Shown: positions 35,579-44,283, counted from the stretch's first letter. The stretch is 64,000 nt of DNA from Bradyrhizobium guangdongense (GCF_004114975.1 NZ_CP030052.1:496001-560000); one strand, 5' to 3'. The notes: generated from the sequence alone by a model not told the origin. Program-made: numbers and translations.

Positions 35579-36949
35579 ATGAGAGCCGCATCGGTCGTCA
35601 TCTTGGCCATCGCGGGCCTGTGTCTATCGGGCATGCCGGGACAGGCGCAAACAAAGTCAGTCGTCCTGAAGGGAGCCACTCTGATCGACGGAGCGGGTGG
35701 AAAGCCGCTTCCCGATTCCGTCTTGGTCATTCGCGACGGACGCATCGCGGCCGTTGGGTCCGTAACGGCGGTGCCGGTGCCATCCGATGCCGATGTCGTT
35801 GACCTCAAGGGCAAGTCCATCATCCCCGGCATGATCTCGGATCATTCCCATGTGGGTATCGTCAGGGGCCTCAAGGCGAGTCCGGACAACTATAATCGCG
35901 ACTACATCTTGTCCCAACTTCGACAGTGGGAGGCCTATGGCGTCACCACGATCACGTCGCTGGGCCTGAACGCACCTGAATTCTACGATCTGCGAGCGGA
36001 TCTACATGCCGGCAAGGCGCCAGGGGCCGACATCTTTGGCGCCGACCGCGGCATTGGGGTTGCGATGGGAGCACCGCCCGTGGCGATCGTTCCCGTCGGC
36101 CCGAACCAGATCTATCGCCCGGATACGCCCGACGCAGCGCGCGAAGCGGTGAGGGAGATGGCGGGACGCAAGACCGACCTGATCAAGATCTGGCTTGACG
36201 ACTTCGGCAAGCTGCTGCCAGTCAAAGTGAAGCCGGAGGTCTATACCGCCGCCGTCGACGAGGCCCACAAGAACGCGCTTCGGGTCGCCTTCCACATCAA
36301 CGACCTCGAAGATGCTCAGGCCGCCCTGAAGGCCGGCGCTGACATTCTGGCGCACGGCATCCGTGACAAAGAGATCGATCCGCCGACGATCGAATTGATG
36401 AAGAAGAATGCCGCCTGGTACGTTCCCACCTTGGCGCTCGACGATTCAAATTTCATTTTTGCCGACAAGCCGCAGGTCTCGGCGGATCCGTTCGTGAACC
36501 GGGCACTGGATCCCGCCGTGAAGACGCAATTGGAGGATCCGGCTTGGCAGCAGAAGGTCCATGACGCACCAGCTTCCGAGCGCGCCCGCAAGGCGCTGGC
36601 GATGAACCAGAAGAACCTGATGACGCTTTACAAGGCAGGTATCGGCATCGGGTTCGGATCCGATTCCGGCGTGGGCCTGCGTTTCCCCGGCATTGCCGAA
36701 CATCGTGAGCTCGATCTCATGGTTGAAGCCGGCCTCACGCCGATGCAGGCGCTGACCATCGCGACCAGCGGCGCGGCGAAGCTGCTCAAGCTGGATGACC
36801 GCGGTGTCCTGCTAGCTGGCAAGCTCGCCGATCTCGTCGTGCTCGACGCCGATCCATCGGCCGACATAGCCAACGTCCACAAGATCTCGGCGGTCTGGCA
36901 CCGCGGAAAACCTGTTGCAGGGCCGATCGCAACGTTTGCGCAGCGATAA
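35579..36949 (+). CDS. Exported amidohydrolase-family enzyme
   Basis: A 456-residue metal-dependent hydrolase of the amidohydrolase superfamily with a signal peptide (MRAASVVILAIAGLCLSGMP, cleavage near GQAQT). The metal motif HxH is in SDHSHVG, and later metal residues lie in FHINDLED, ILAHGIRD and GFGSDSGVG. Its C-terminal GKLADLVVLDADPSADI is typical of imidazolonepropionase/prolidase-like members. It probably works in the periplasm on an amide or lactone substrate. It lies between the dehydrogenase and a TTT binding-protein gene. Confidence 0.87.
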   Translation: MRAASVVILAIAGLCLSGMPGQAQTKSVVLKGATLIDGAGGKPLPDSVLVIRDGRIAAVGSVTAVPVPSDADVVDLKGKSIIPGMISDHSHVGIVRGLKASPDNYNRDYILSQLRQWEAYGVTTITSLGLNAPEFYDLRADLHAGKAPGADIFGADRGIGVAMGAPPVAIVPVGPNQIYRPDTPDAAREAVREMAGRKTDLIKIWLDDFGKLLPVKVKPEVYTAAVDEAHKNALRVAFHINDLEDAQAALKAGADILAHGIRDKEIDPPTIELMKKNAAWYVPTLALDDSNFIFADKPQVSADPFVNRALDPAVKTQLEDPAWQQKVHDAPASERARKALAMNQKNLMTLYKAGIGIGFGSDSGVGLRFPGIAEHRELDLMVEAGLTPMQALTIATSGAAKLLKLDDRGVLLAGKLADLVVLDADPSADIANVHKISAVWHRGKPVAGPIATFAQR

Positions 36950-37050
36950 GGAGAATGGGCGGGGCCGGCGACGCTTGCATGCCGTCCTGGGCCACCCCCC
37001 GAACTGTTGGTCCGAAGTCTTGTTCTCGATCATCACCTCGGGAGAAACAC

Positions 37051-38022
37051 ATGGGACAACTGACACGACGTGCCGTGCTCGCCGGCGCACTCGCCACCCC
37101 CTTTGTTGCCAGGGCAGAGGACTGGCCTGCGGGTCAGATGAAGTTCATCATCCCGTTTCCTGCCGGCGGAACGCTGGACGCTATCGCCCGTCTGGTTCAG
37201 CCGGGTTTGCAGCAGAGACTGGGAACGACGATCATCATCGAAAACCGTCCGGGCGCAGCGGGCAGCATCGGCGCGGCGGCAGTGGCGAAGTCACCGCCAG
37301 ATGGCCGCACGTGGCTGTTCGTATTCGATACTCACGCGACCAACCCGGTGACGCAGCCGAGCCTGCCATATAATTCCGAGACAGATCTGGATCCGGTCAT
37401 GCTGGTCGGTACGGCGCCGAACATCATTGCCTGTCAGCCGTCACGCCCTTACCAGACTTTGGCTGAGTTGATCGCTGCGTCGAAAGCCAAGCAGGGCGGC
37501 TTCGCATTTGCGTCGGCTGGAACGGCGAGTCTTGGCCATCTCACGATGCTGCTGCTTGCCAAACGCTCCGGCGCGCAGTGGAGCCACGTTGCCTATAAGG
37601 GAGCAGCCCCCGCGGTGAACGACGCGATTGCGGGACATATTGACCTGATCATCGCAGCGACCACGGTGCTCAACAGCCAGATCGACGCCAAGTTGCTGCG
37701 CCCTCTCGCTCAGACCGGCGCAACACGCCACCCGACCCTTCCCGACGTACCGACGCTCGCCGAAAGCGGGTTTCCCGATCTCGTCGCGACGCCTTGGTGG
37801 GGACTGTATGCGCCCGGGAAGACGCCCAAACAGATCATCGCGCGTTTCAATACAGAGATGCGCGCGGTTCTGAAGGACGCCAGCGTGACGGGACGGATCA
37901 ACGCGATGGGGCTGACGGTCGCTGCGAGCGATCCGGACTACATGCGCAACTTTTACGCGGAGCAGGCGCATATTTGGGGGCAGGTGGTTCGAGACAACGG
38001 TCTCCAGGCCGAGGGTGGATAG
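37051..38022 (+). CDS. Tripartite tricarboxylate transporter binding protein (TctC/Bug family)
   Basis: A 323-residue periplasmic binding protein of the Bug family with a twin-arginine-like signal (TRRAVLAGALATPFVARAE). The N-terminal family signature IIPFPAGGTLDAIARL and ENRPGAAGSIGAAAVAKSPPDG are present. The ATG at 37051 follows gggagaaac. TctA and TctB membrane subunits are not encoded nearby, as for many Bug proteins. It probably binds a carboxylate relevant to the neighbouring enzymes. Confidence 0.9.
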   Translation: MGQLTRRAVLAGALATPFVARAEDWPAGQMKFIIPFPAGGTLDAIARLVQPGLQQRLGTTIIIENRPGAAGSIGAAAVAKSPPDGRTWLFVFDTHATNPVTQPSLPYNSETDLDPVMLVGTAPNIIACQPSRPYQTLAELIAASKAKQGGFAFASAGTASLGHLTMLLLAKRSGAQWSHVAYKGAAPAVNDAIAGHIDLIIAATTVLNSQIDAKLLRPLAQTGATRHPTLPDVPTLAESGFPDLVATPWWGLYAPGKTPKQIIARFNTEMRAVLKDASVTGRINAMGLTVAASDPDYMRNFYAEQAHIWGQVVRDNGLQAEGG

Positions 38023-38049
38023 CAGATAGACCATCGCGCGGACCGGTTT

Positions 38050-38844
38050 TTACATCGTCACCCTACCGACCGGATTATTTGGTGCCGCGTCACGGCGCGG
38101 CCGTCCCCGCGGACGTTTCGCCCGAAGCGCGGCTTCCGCGTCCAGCGCGGCCTGGTGTTCCGCCGCCACCTCCAGCTGCTCCAGCACCTTGAGGGTTGCT
38201 CTCGCGCCCATGTTGACGTGATTGACGGCAGCCTGCCACGCCGCCTGCGGCTTCCGTGTGATGATCGCGTCGATTATCGCATGGACCTCGACAGCGTTTT
38301 CCTTCAGGCGTTCGGGCTGCGACAGAACAATGGGACGAAGATAGCTGAGACGTGCGCGAATGACGCTCACGAAGCCCTTGACGACGCTGTTGGCCGAAAC
38401 GCTCATCAGGAATTCGTCGAGCTGATTCTTGCATTCGAGCACCTTAGCAACGCTACCTGATTTGAAGGCGCGGTCCAAATCTCGTTTGAGCCGGTGCAAG
38501 TCCTTGATTTCGCGCTCAGAGATCCGCTCGGCGGCGGTCCTTGCCGTCAGCCCTTCCAGCATACCCCTGACTTCATAGTGTTGCCGCGCCTCGTCGGGGG
38601 ATACCCGCGCCACCACGGGTCCTTGATTGGGGATGTTGTCGACGATGCCCTCGGCCTCCAGTTGCCGCAGGGCTTCACGGACGGCAGTCCTACTGACGCC
38701 GGTCCATGCACACAGCTCGCCTTCCTTCAACCGCTCGCCTGGTTGAAAGCGGCCATCAATGATGGCGGTGCGCAGATTGCTTGCGACCTGTTGCCGGAGC
38801 GGTGCGGCCTTGGCCGGTACGCGCTGGACTTTGGAAACCTTCAC
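38050..38844 (-). CDS. GntR-family regulator, FCD (FadR) subfamily
   Basis: A regulator of about 264 residues. The N-terminal winged HTH reads LKEGELCAWTGVSRTAVREALRQLEAEG, followed by an all-helical FCD effector domain (EVRGMLEGLTARTAAERI, ENAVEVHAIIDAI). The basic C-terminal tail (KRPRGRPRRDAA) looks AT-hook-like. I prefer the GTG at 38844 over the ATG at 38886, because a GTATCATAC palindrome lies at 38876-38884 and would otherwise be coding. It converges with the TctC-type gene. It probably controls this island. Confidence 0.86.
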   Translation of the reverse strand: MKVSKVQRVPAKAAPLRQQVASNLRTAIIDGRFQPGERLKEGELCAWTGVSRTAVREALRQLEAEGIVDNIPNQGPVVARVSPDEARQHYEVRGMLEGLTARTAAERISEREIKDLHRLKRDLDRAFKSGSVAKVLECKNQLDEFLMSVSANSVVKGFVSVIRARLSYLRPIVLSQPERLKENAVEVHAIIDAIITRKPQAAWQAAVNHVNMGARATLKVLEQLEVAAEHQAALDAEAALRAKRPRGRPRRDAAPNNPVGRVTM

Positions 38845-38875
38845 GCAGTAATTCCTTGTACTAATTCGGTAATTG

Positions 38876-38884
38876 GTATCATAC
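38876..38884. promoter_or_regulatory. Palindrome GTATCATAC, likely GntR operator
   Basis: A perfect GTAT-C-ATAC inverted repeat flanked by TTG and AA, fitting the general GTN(3-6)AC style of FadR-subfamily operators. It lies about 32 bases upstream of the chosen GntR start, which suggests autoregulation. Confidence 0.45.
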
Positions 38885-38886
38885 AA

Positions 38887-39397
38887 TACTAGTTGATTAT
38901 CCTGCTGCCTAGCTGCGATTTAGTCTCCTCAGGCTTGAGACGCTCGGACTGACATTGCCGAATATCCAACTTGCACTGGGCGAGAACGAGCCGCGGTCGA
39001 AAGAGTTGCCGCCGCACGCGCCTTGCCATCCTTGCTCACCAGGCGTCAAGGTCGGAAAGGGGTCCTGCGGATTGCGGCTCAACGAAGCACGTTCTCGCGG
39101 TCCTTTTCGCAGATCGCCGTTCAGGCCCCGCAGACCCATTCATACCTACGATGCCGGAGAGCTCGGCAGCCGCCGCCCTTGCGATGCGTTTGCCCAAGCT
39201 AGCTGGCGAATGGGCGAGGAAGAAACCAACGTCTACTGGTGCGCTCTGCCAGGCTCGCATAAGCTGAGTGGCTAACATGTGAGGGCCAAAAATTCATGCG
39301 GCAAGCTCGGTTTGACGGTTGGTTGCAGAGCTGTCGCGGTCCCGTCCGCACAAGCCGAACGGCATTTGCTATGTATCAATTCGCCCGTTCATAAGCC
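38887..39397. other. Gap between GntR gene and LysR gene
   Basis: About 510 bases with open frames on both strands but no recognisable family, signal peptide or ribosome site. I cannot support a gene. It includes the upstream regions of the GntR and LysR genes. Confidence 0.35.
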
Positions 39398-40357
39398 ATG
39401 GACCTACGACAGCTTCGGTACTTCGTTTTCGTCGCGGATCTGAAGAGCATCGCCCGCGCTTCGGCTCACCTCGGCGTAGCAGGCCCTGCCATCAGCCGGT
39501 CAATCAGTGCTCTCGAAGACGAACTGCGAACGCCGCTGTTCGACCGAGACGGGAGAGGCATGCAGATGACGGAAGCAGGCCTCATGCTGCACCGAAGCGC
39601 ATCCCAAATCCTGCGCGACGTGGAGCTTGTTCGTCAGGAGGTCATGGCCGAAGGAAAACACCTGACCGGCGACGTGATTATCGGAGCCACGCCGTCGGTT
39701 ATCGCCATGGCGGGAGCGGAGCTCATCAGGGCCTGTCGCGAACGTCTGCCTCGCGTTCGTCCGCGCTTACTTGAGGGATATAGCGCTTATTTGCAAAACT
39801 GGGTGCTGACCGGCTCGATCGATGTCGCATTAGTCAACGGCCTTCAGCCAGATAGCCCGCGCCTCGTCAGTGAGTGCCTTGCCGTCGAGCGGCTGTTCGC
39901 CATCGGGCCACCAGGGATGTTCGCTGGCGATCCGGTCGGCCTTGCGAGCCTCCTTGAACATGCTCTGCTGCTTCCGTCGGCTCAAAATCCGATCCGAAGT
40001 TTGCTGGATGCGGGCGCCGCTGGCCTCAATCTCTCCGTATCCACGGTGCTGGAGATCGATTCCGTTACCCTTCTGAAAGACCTCGTGCGACAGGGCCTTG
40101 CTCCCGCTGTCCTCCCCTTCGGCGCTGTCAAATACGAGCTCGAGACTGGCGTCTTGAGCGCCAGCCCCATTGTCACCCCCGAAATCAGAAGCGATCTGGA
40201 CCTCATTTACCTTGCCGATCGTCCGCCAACGCGAGTGGCATCCGAGGTGATCGACATGCTTCTGGAAATCCTACGCCAGATCGTTTCCAAAAAGGAGCCG
40301 AATGGTTTCGTCGAGATCCGGCATCGCGCCAGCGTCCGCCGCAAGGCAAAGACGTAG
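39398..40357 (+). CDS. LysR-family regulator, intact relative of the pseudogene at 11379
   Basis: A 319-residue LysR regulator. The HTH reads FVADLKSIARASAHLGVAGPAISRSISALE, and the effector domain follows (VIIGATPSVIAMAGAELI). Its sequence from residue 46 on is the intact version of the dead gene at 11379-12123. No target gene is adjacent on the left (510-base gap) or right, so its regulon cannot be inferred. The C-terminal tail (RHRASVRRKAKT) is basic. Confidence 0.87.
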   Translation: MDLRQLRYFVFVADLKSIARASAHLGVAGPAISRSISALEDELRTPLFDRDGRGMQMTEAGLMLHRSASQILRDVELVRQEVMAEGKHLTGDVIIGATPSVIAMAGAELIRACRERLPRVRPRLLEGYSAYLQNWVLTGSIDVALVNGLQPDSPRLVSECLAVERLFAIGPPGMFAGDPVGLASLLEHALLLPSAQNPIRSLLDAGAAGLNLSVSTVLEIDSVTLLKDLVRQGLAPAVLPFGAVKYELETGVLSASPIVTPEIRSDLDLIYLADRPPTRVASEVIDMLLEILRQIVSKKEPNGFVEIRHRASVRRKAKT

Positions 40358-41086
40358 CCAAATCGCCGACAGCCAGAAGCGCGTGCCCACATAGCTCGAT
40401 AGTGTCCACTGCTCGTAAAGGCCGGTGCGCAACACTCGAAACGAGGCAATGGTACCGGAGCCAAAGGCCATCATGGGTGTTAAGCGCTGGCGACTTCGCA
40501 ATGAAGGCGTGATCCCTTTGTCGGCCTAACTGTTTCTGCGCGTTTGAGATGGGGCGTCTGAGGTTGACCTTCGCCAAACCGTCGCACGGATTCCGGCCGC
40601 CGTGAACGGCAGCAACTCCAGCCAAGGCTCAATTTCCCAGACCGTGATCTTCACTGGCCTTTCCGCGTCGGAATTGTGGGGCAGGCAGGGGTCAATGTCG
40701 ATTTCACCAAGCGTAAGTTTCATGTTCATGAGCGCGCCGACGAATACAATCAGCTCGGCCGCCCGAAATCAGGCTCGGAGGAGCGTTCGTCCCATTGCCG
40801 CCGATCGCATTCAATGCGTTGCGTGAATGGAGGCTGCAATGTCCCAAGCCCGATCTCGGATCGGTGTTTCCAGTCCGGTGAAGGACGTCGAGATCGTCAC
40901 CCGCGATTACATGGTCAAACGGGGCCCTGTGACCGGTGCAAATCGCCGCCGGTATCACCAAGTTAGGTAAGGCTCCAACGAGAAGGCCATGGACGCCGCA
41001 AAATATCCGGGCTTCACTCTCTTTCGGCACTTCTTTGCGAGCTGATATATAAACCGCAAGGTTGATGGCGGGCTTGAATTGCGGCG
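40358..41086. other. Debris region between LysR gene and toxin-antitoxin pair
   Basis: About 730 bases with no supported gene. Short frames on both strands (for example the minus-strand frame at 40526-40729) lack family motifs. The right end contains a recognisable integrase fragment, so the stretch is probably leftover mobile DNA. Confidence 0.4.
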
Positions 41087-41119
41087 CCTAAGGTGGTCCA
41101 GGAGCGGCTCGGCCATTCG
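41087..41119 (+). pseudogene. Fragment of a tyrosine recombinase C-terminus
   Basis: The eleven codons read PKVVQERLGHS, the conserved motif around the HxxR/HxLGH box of phage and transposon integrases. Sequence before and after it does not continue the family. It is a short remnant, identified from the motif alone, and marks old mobile DNA. Confidence 0.5.
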
Positions 41120-41147
41120 GTACTGGGGCAGTTGGATTGTGACGCCA

Positions 41148-41675
41148 TTAGAGTGCGTCGATGGCAGTTTCGATAGGGAGGAAAAATGTTCGGGACCCAA
41201 TCGGACTTTCTATGAATTCCGCTTCTTTCCAAAAAGCGGCAGCCTTCTCATCGATCGCGTGTACCAGGATGGCGCGAATACCGATCGTTTCAGATGCGTG
41301 AACGATTTGGTGGAGGGCATGTTGAAGCAGGTCTTGGCCGAGCCCCTTGCCCTTGTAGGTAAGATCTCGCGCCAAGCGGCCTATAATGGCTACAGGTACG
41401 GGATTTGGGAGTCCGTGCCTTTTTATGGGCGGCTTGGGAATTGCAGCCCTCTCAACACTTCCAGAGGCGATGCAGTAGTAGCCTACGACCGAATTGCCCT
41501 CGCAAACAACATAGGTGCGAGCAGTCTTGCCCTCGCTGTCGAGGGCGCGATTCTTCAACCAATCGGTCAGGGCTTCATTACCGCAATCAAAGCGGCTAAA
41601 GTCATGCGTCGGCTTGAGAAGCGTGGGGGAGGTTATGCCCGCACGCTTCCTCGGATGTTCGATTACTTCTGCCAA
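41148..41675 (-). CDS. tacT: GNAT-family toxin, TacT-like
   Basis: A 175-residue acetyltransferase of the GNAT fold. Motif A, the acetyl-CoA loop, reads ARDLTYKGKGLGQDLLQHAL, and the C-terminal strand region contains AAAFWKEAEF. The N-terminal LKPTHDFSRFDCGNEALTDWL is typical of the TacT/AtaT toxins that acetylate aminoacyl-tRNA. It overlaps the upstream DUF1778 antitoxin gene by 13 bases, the standard arrangement. It looks intact. Target tRNA cannot be told from sequence. Confidence 0.88.
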   Translation of the reverse strand: MAEVIEHPRKRAGITSPTLLKPTHDFSRFDCGNEALTDWLKNRALDSEGKTARTYVVCEGNSVVGYYCIASGSVERAAIPKPPIKRHGLPNPVPVAIIGRLARDLTYKGKGLGQDLLQHALHQIVHASETIGIRAILVHAIDEKAAAFWKEAEFIESPIGSRTFFLPIETAIDAL

Positions 41676-41977
41676 AGCGGCTTACGCTTCATCAGTGCCT
41701 TCAACTTGGTCCCGGCCGGAGGCGGGTTATCAAGTGCATTCAAGAAGGCATCGTGCTTCTCTGGATCAAGGACAAATAACCTTTGGTCCAAAAGCACATC
41801 GATGGCATGTTGCCGCGCACTATCCAGCATGAATTCGCTAAGCGTCTTGCCCACCGCCACTGCAGCGGTATCGATCAAGTGCTTTACCTGTGCGGTAGCG
41901 CGAATGTGGATATTGGTTTCGCTCCGGACGCGGCGCGACCTTACTCGCGCCGCAGGGCGCTGTAGTGCTGCTTCCAT
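41663..41977 (-). CDS. tacA: DUF1778 antitoxin, TacA-like
   Basis: A 104-residue protein with a ribbon-helix-helix DNA-binding part (ETNIHIRATAQVKHLIDTAAVAVGKTLSEFML) and a C-terminal toxin-binding tail (LDPEKHDAFLNALDNPPP). This is the DUF1778 antitoxin type that neutralises GNAT toxins and represses its operon. Its start is not certain; a later start would remove the Arg-rich first twenty residues. The toxin gene follows with an overlap. Confidence 0.88.
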   Translation of the reverse strand: MEAALQRPAARVRSRRVRSETNIHIRATAQVKHLIDTAAVAVGKTLSEFMLDSARQHAIDVLLDQRLFVLDPEKHDAFLNALDNPPPAGTKLKALMKRKPLWQK

Positions 41978-42002
41978 TGCGGTTACTCCTCACTTCTTAT
42001 GA

Positions 42003-42398
42003 AGCGTTATATTGCATTCGTGTACACAATGTCAACACGGTTCGAATGGTTCCGAAGAAACTATCCAAAAAAGGGCCGAAGAGGACATAAGTGACCAATG
42101 GATCAACCGAAACGTTCACATAACCCAACTTAACTCCCCAAGTCGATTCTCAACGGGCGAGGTCCCTGGCAACGGTCGGAAAACCAAAAGCGGAAAAAAC
42201 CCAGCTGCGGTCGAGCGGGGTCGCCGCTTGCTTGGTCAATGCCAAACTAAGCCGCTGTCGGCGTCTCAAATGATTGGACATCCCGGCGCAGATGTCGTCG
42301 ATCGGCGACATTCTAAAATGTTGTCAAACGCTGACATTTCCGATTGTCAGCGAACGGCGACACGGTAATGTAAGCGATCGCTGACATTTGGATGTTCC
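42003..42398. promoter_or_regulatory. Divergent control region with CGCTGACA repeats before hipB
   Basis: The gap between the TacA-type gene and the hipB-type gene contains an inverted repeat, CGCTGACA (42329-42336) and TGTCAGCG (42345-42352), and a third copy CGCTGACATTT at 42379-42389, ten bases before the hipB ATG. These look like operators for the hipB product, inferred from position and symmetry. The remaining part of the gap has no gene that I can support. Confidence 0.5.
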
Positions 42399-42686
42399 AT
42401 GCTCACACGTACCGCAGCCGATCTTGGCGCCGTCATCCGCGACCGGCGCAAGCGCCTCAAGCTCGATCAGTCGACGCTAGCTAAACAGGTTGGTGTCAGT
42501 CGCCAATGGATCATCGAAGTCGAGCATGGCCACCAGCGCGCAGAACTCGGGCTCATCCTTCGCGTCCTTGATGCTCTCGGCATCAAGCTCGATGCAGACA
42601 GCAATCTCTCCTCGGGCCACGCCGCCCCGAAGTCCGCCGTCGATCTGGATGCCATTGTGGCGAAAGCCAAGAAAGGCAAGCCATAA
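42399..42686 (+). CDS. hipB: HipB-like Xre antitoxin
   Basis: A 95-residue Xre/Cro-type protein. The HTH at about residues 21-44 reads LDQSTLAKQVGVSRQWIIEVE, and the Lys-rich C-terminus (VDLDAIVAKAKKGKP) matches HipB antitoxins. Its stop overlaps an ATG (TAATG) that begins a hipA-like frame, but that gene breaks after about twenty codons. So this antitoxin has no intact local toxin. The repeats just upstream are probably its operators. Confidence 0.85.
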   Translation: MLTRTAADLGAVIRDRRKRLKLDQSTLAKQVGVSRQWIIEVEHGHQRAELGLILRVLDALGIKLDADSNLSSGHAAPKSAVDLDAIVAKAKKGKP

Positions 42687-42750
42687 TGGCCGAGCTCATT
42701 GCACTCCTTGAACGAAGTCGGTCGCGTCCGTAGTGATGCACGCGGCCGGC
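42686..42750 (+). pseudogene. 5' end of a hipA gene, truncated
   Basis: The frame starts MAELIALL and, after a one-base shift, reads LNEVGRVRSDARGRL, which is the N-terminus of HipA-family kinases. Similarity then stops near 42750, where the sequence turns into the 3' part of another hipA copy on the opposite strand. The gene is a short broken remnant. Confidence 0.7.
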
Positions 42751-43646
42751 TGATCGTCGACGTTGGAAATCAGTGCATTGAACGTCATGCGTCGAAAAAG
42801 TTCTTTCGCATCCTTTCCCGGCTCCTCCGTGACCCGGCGCATCTCTTCCGCCATCAACACATAGGACCAGCGATCGCGCATCTCGACGGCTTCATCAGCT
42901 CGCAAACCGGTTAGCCCGCTGATCATCCGCGAACGCAAATATCCCTTGCCCGTCTACGTGCGATCAAAGCGCTTGACGAGAAGAACGTCCTTCGCTGCAA
43001 ACCTTGGCCAACTCGAGCATCGCGCGTTCGACGCGAGTGTTGTTCCAGCGGTCGTCCGGACGATTGAACTTTGCGATCCAGAATCCGTGGTCATCTTCGA
43101 CGACAGCTTTCGGACGGGCTCCGCCCATGGAGGTGCCGAGCAGCATCCAGTCTCGAACCTGGGCGCCTTCCTCGGTTTTACATCTTCCTAGAGCATCAAG
43201 GCTTCGGCGATTTCCTGAAGCTTTGCAAGTTCGAGCGTCTTGTTGAATTTGCGACGTGGTGCCGGAGGTTGTTGACCAAGTCCAAACCAAGCGCCCCTAC
43301 GCCGTCGTCGGCTGAATTCAGCAGATAGTCGAGTTCGCCAAGCTGGGGAACCCCGGCATGCTTCTCGATGACGCGGCGACCCCAATAGTCCGAGCTTGCA
43401 TCGCGTAACGCGCCAAAGACCGCCATTCAGTCGGCCTGTTTCGTAAGTCTCATCCGATAATTCAAGCTCGATAGGATCAATCGCGACCGCATCTCCGTTT
43501 GAGAGGTACAACTTGCCGTAGACGAAGCGAGCCAATGCATTGCCACGGCGATCCTTAGCGAGCTAGAATCGGGCCGGCGGTTATCGGTTCGGTCTGACAC
43601 GGCAGCGTGATGTAGACGAAGCATTCGGTGTTGCTTTAGAAGTCAT
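42750..43646 (-). pseudogene. hipA-like kinase gene, frameshifted and truncated
   Basis: Read on the minus strand, pieces of a HipA-type serine/threonine kinase occur in the right order: ECFVYITLPCQTEP, then ARFVYGKLYLSNGDAVAIDP, GRRVIEKHAGVPQLGELDYLL, RRKFNKTLELAKLQEIAEALML, LLGTSMGGARPKAVVEDDHG, IAKFNRPDDRWNNTRVERAML, DRWSYVLMAEEMRRV and LFRRMTFNALISNVDD. They sit in different frames with stops between them, and the C-terminus is missing after SNVDD. The ATG at 43646 overlaps the end of the Xre gene. Confidence 0.88.
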
Positions 43647-43977
43647 TGTCGAGCCCTCCGGACTTGCGCGCCCGCTTGCGTTCCCGCGTCGCTTGCAGAG
43701 CAATCCCTTCCCTGTCCTTTGAGGGGTCAGCGAGTTCTTCGAGGGGCTGGAGCATATCGTAGAGCCACAGCAGCCCGGCATACACCACGATACCCGTCGA
43801 TGCTTTGCCCTTTTCGGCGTCCATAACAGCGCGCACGCCCGTTCCAATTCTGCTGGCTGCGTCCTGCATGGTCATGTTGCGGCGGATGCGTGCAGTACGC
43901 AGATCCGCTCCCAATTGCGTGAGCGTCCGTGACACCGGGTAAGGGGGCGCCTTTTGAAGTTTGTTGGTTGCTACCAT
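43636..43977 (-). CDS. Xre-family (HipB-like) regulator of the broken hipA
   Basis: A 113-residue helix-turn-helix protein with GADLRTARIRRNMTMQDAASRIGTGVRAVMDAEKGKA at the N-terminal third and a charged tail. It lies upstream of and overlaps the hipA remnant, so it is the antitoxin of that pair. The ATG at 43977 is preferred; the frame extends to 44046, but a perfect palindrome at 44006-44021 would then be coding. The three related palindromes upstream suggest it represses itself. It is intact although its toxin is dead. Confidence 0.82.
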   Translation of the reverse strand: MVATNKLQKAPPYPVSRTLTQLGADLRTARIRRNMTMQDAASRIGTGVRAVMDAEKGKASTGIVVYAGLLWLYDMLQPLEELADPSKDREGIALQATRERKRARKSGGLDNDF

Positions 43978-44005
43978 GCTCTTGAAGGCCATTAAGCAGA
44001 TTATT

Positions 44006-44095
44006 ATGCTCTTAAGAGCATACAGCAATTTCCTGCAGTTTGCCATATTTTGCTTTTAAGAGCGCTTTATGTGCGATAATTTGCTCTCAAGAGCA
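44006..44095. promoter_or_regulatory. Three GCTCTTAAGAGC-type operators upstream of Xre gene
   Basis: ATGCTCTTAAGAGCAT (perfect, 44006-44021), GCTTTTAAGAGC (44052-44063) and TGCTCTCAAGAGCA (44082-44095) are variants of one palindrome, and a partial copy (TGCTCTTGAAG) lies near 43978. They sit 29-118 bases upstream of the Xre start. This arrangement is typical of cooperative autorepression by a HipB-like dimer; binding is inferred. Confidence 0.6.
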
Positions 44096-44283
44096 CTTAT
44101 TCCATTTTCTAGTGCCGTAAATATATCAACGGGATATGTAACCAAAATATGCAGCTATTAGTTGTGAAAGTTCCTATGATAATCTATTTGGGAAGCTCTT
44201 TGACTCGTCAGGGGCAGCCATTTGGGACCAGCACCGAGGGTGCCGCCAGTCACGACTAACCAGGCGGGTCGGAATCCAGAAAC

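Noticed and set aside
38971..39278. Overlapping open frames on both strands between the GntR and LysR genes
   Set aside because: Both frames look plausible in length but neither has a motif or start signal, so no gene is called.
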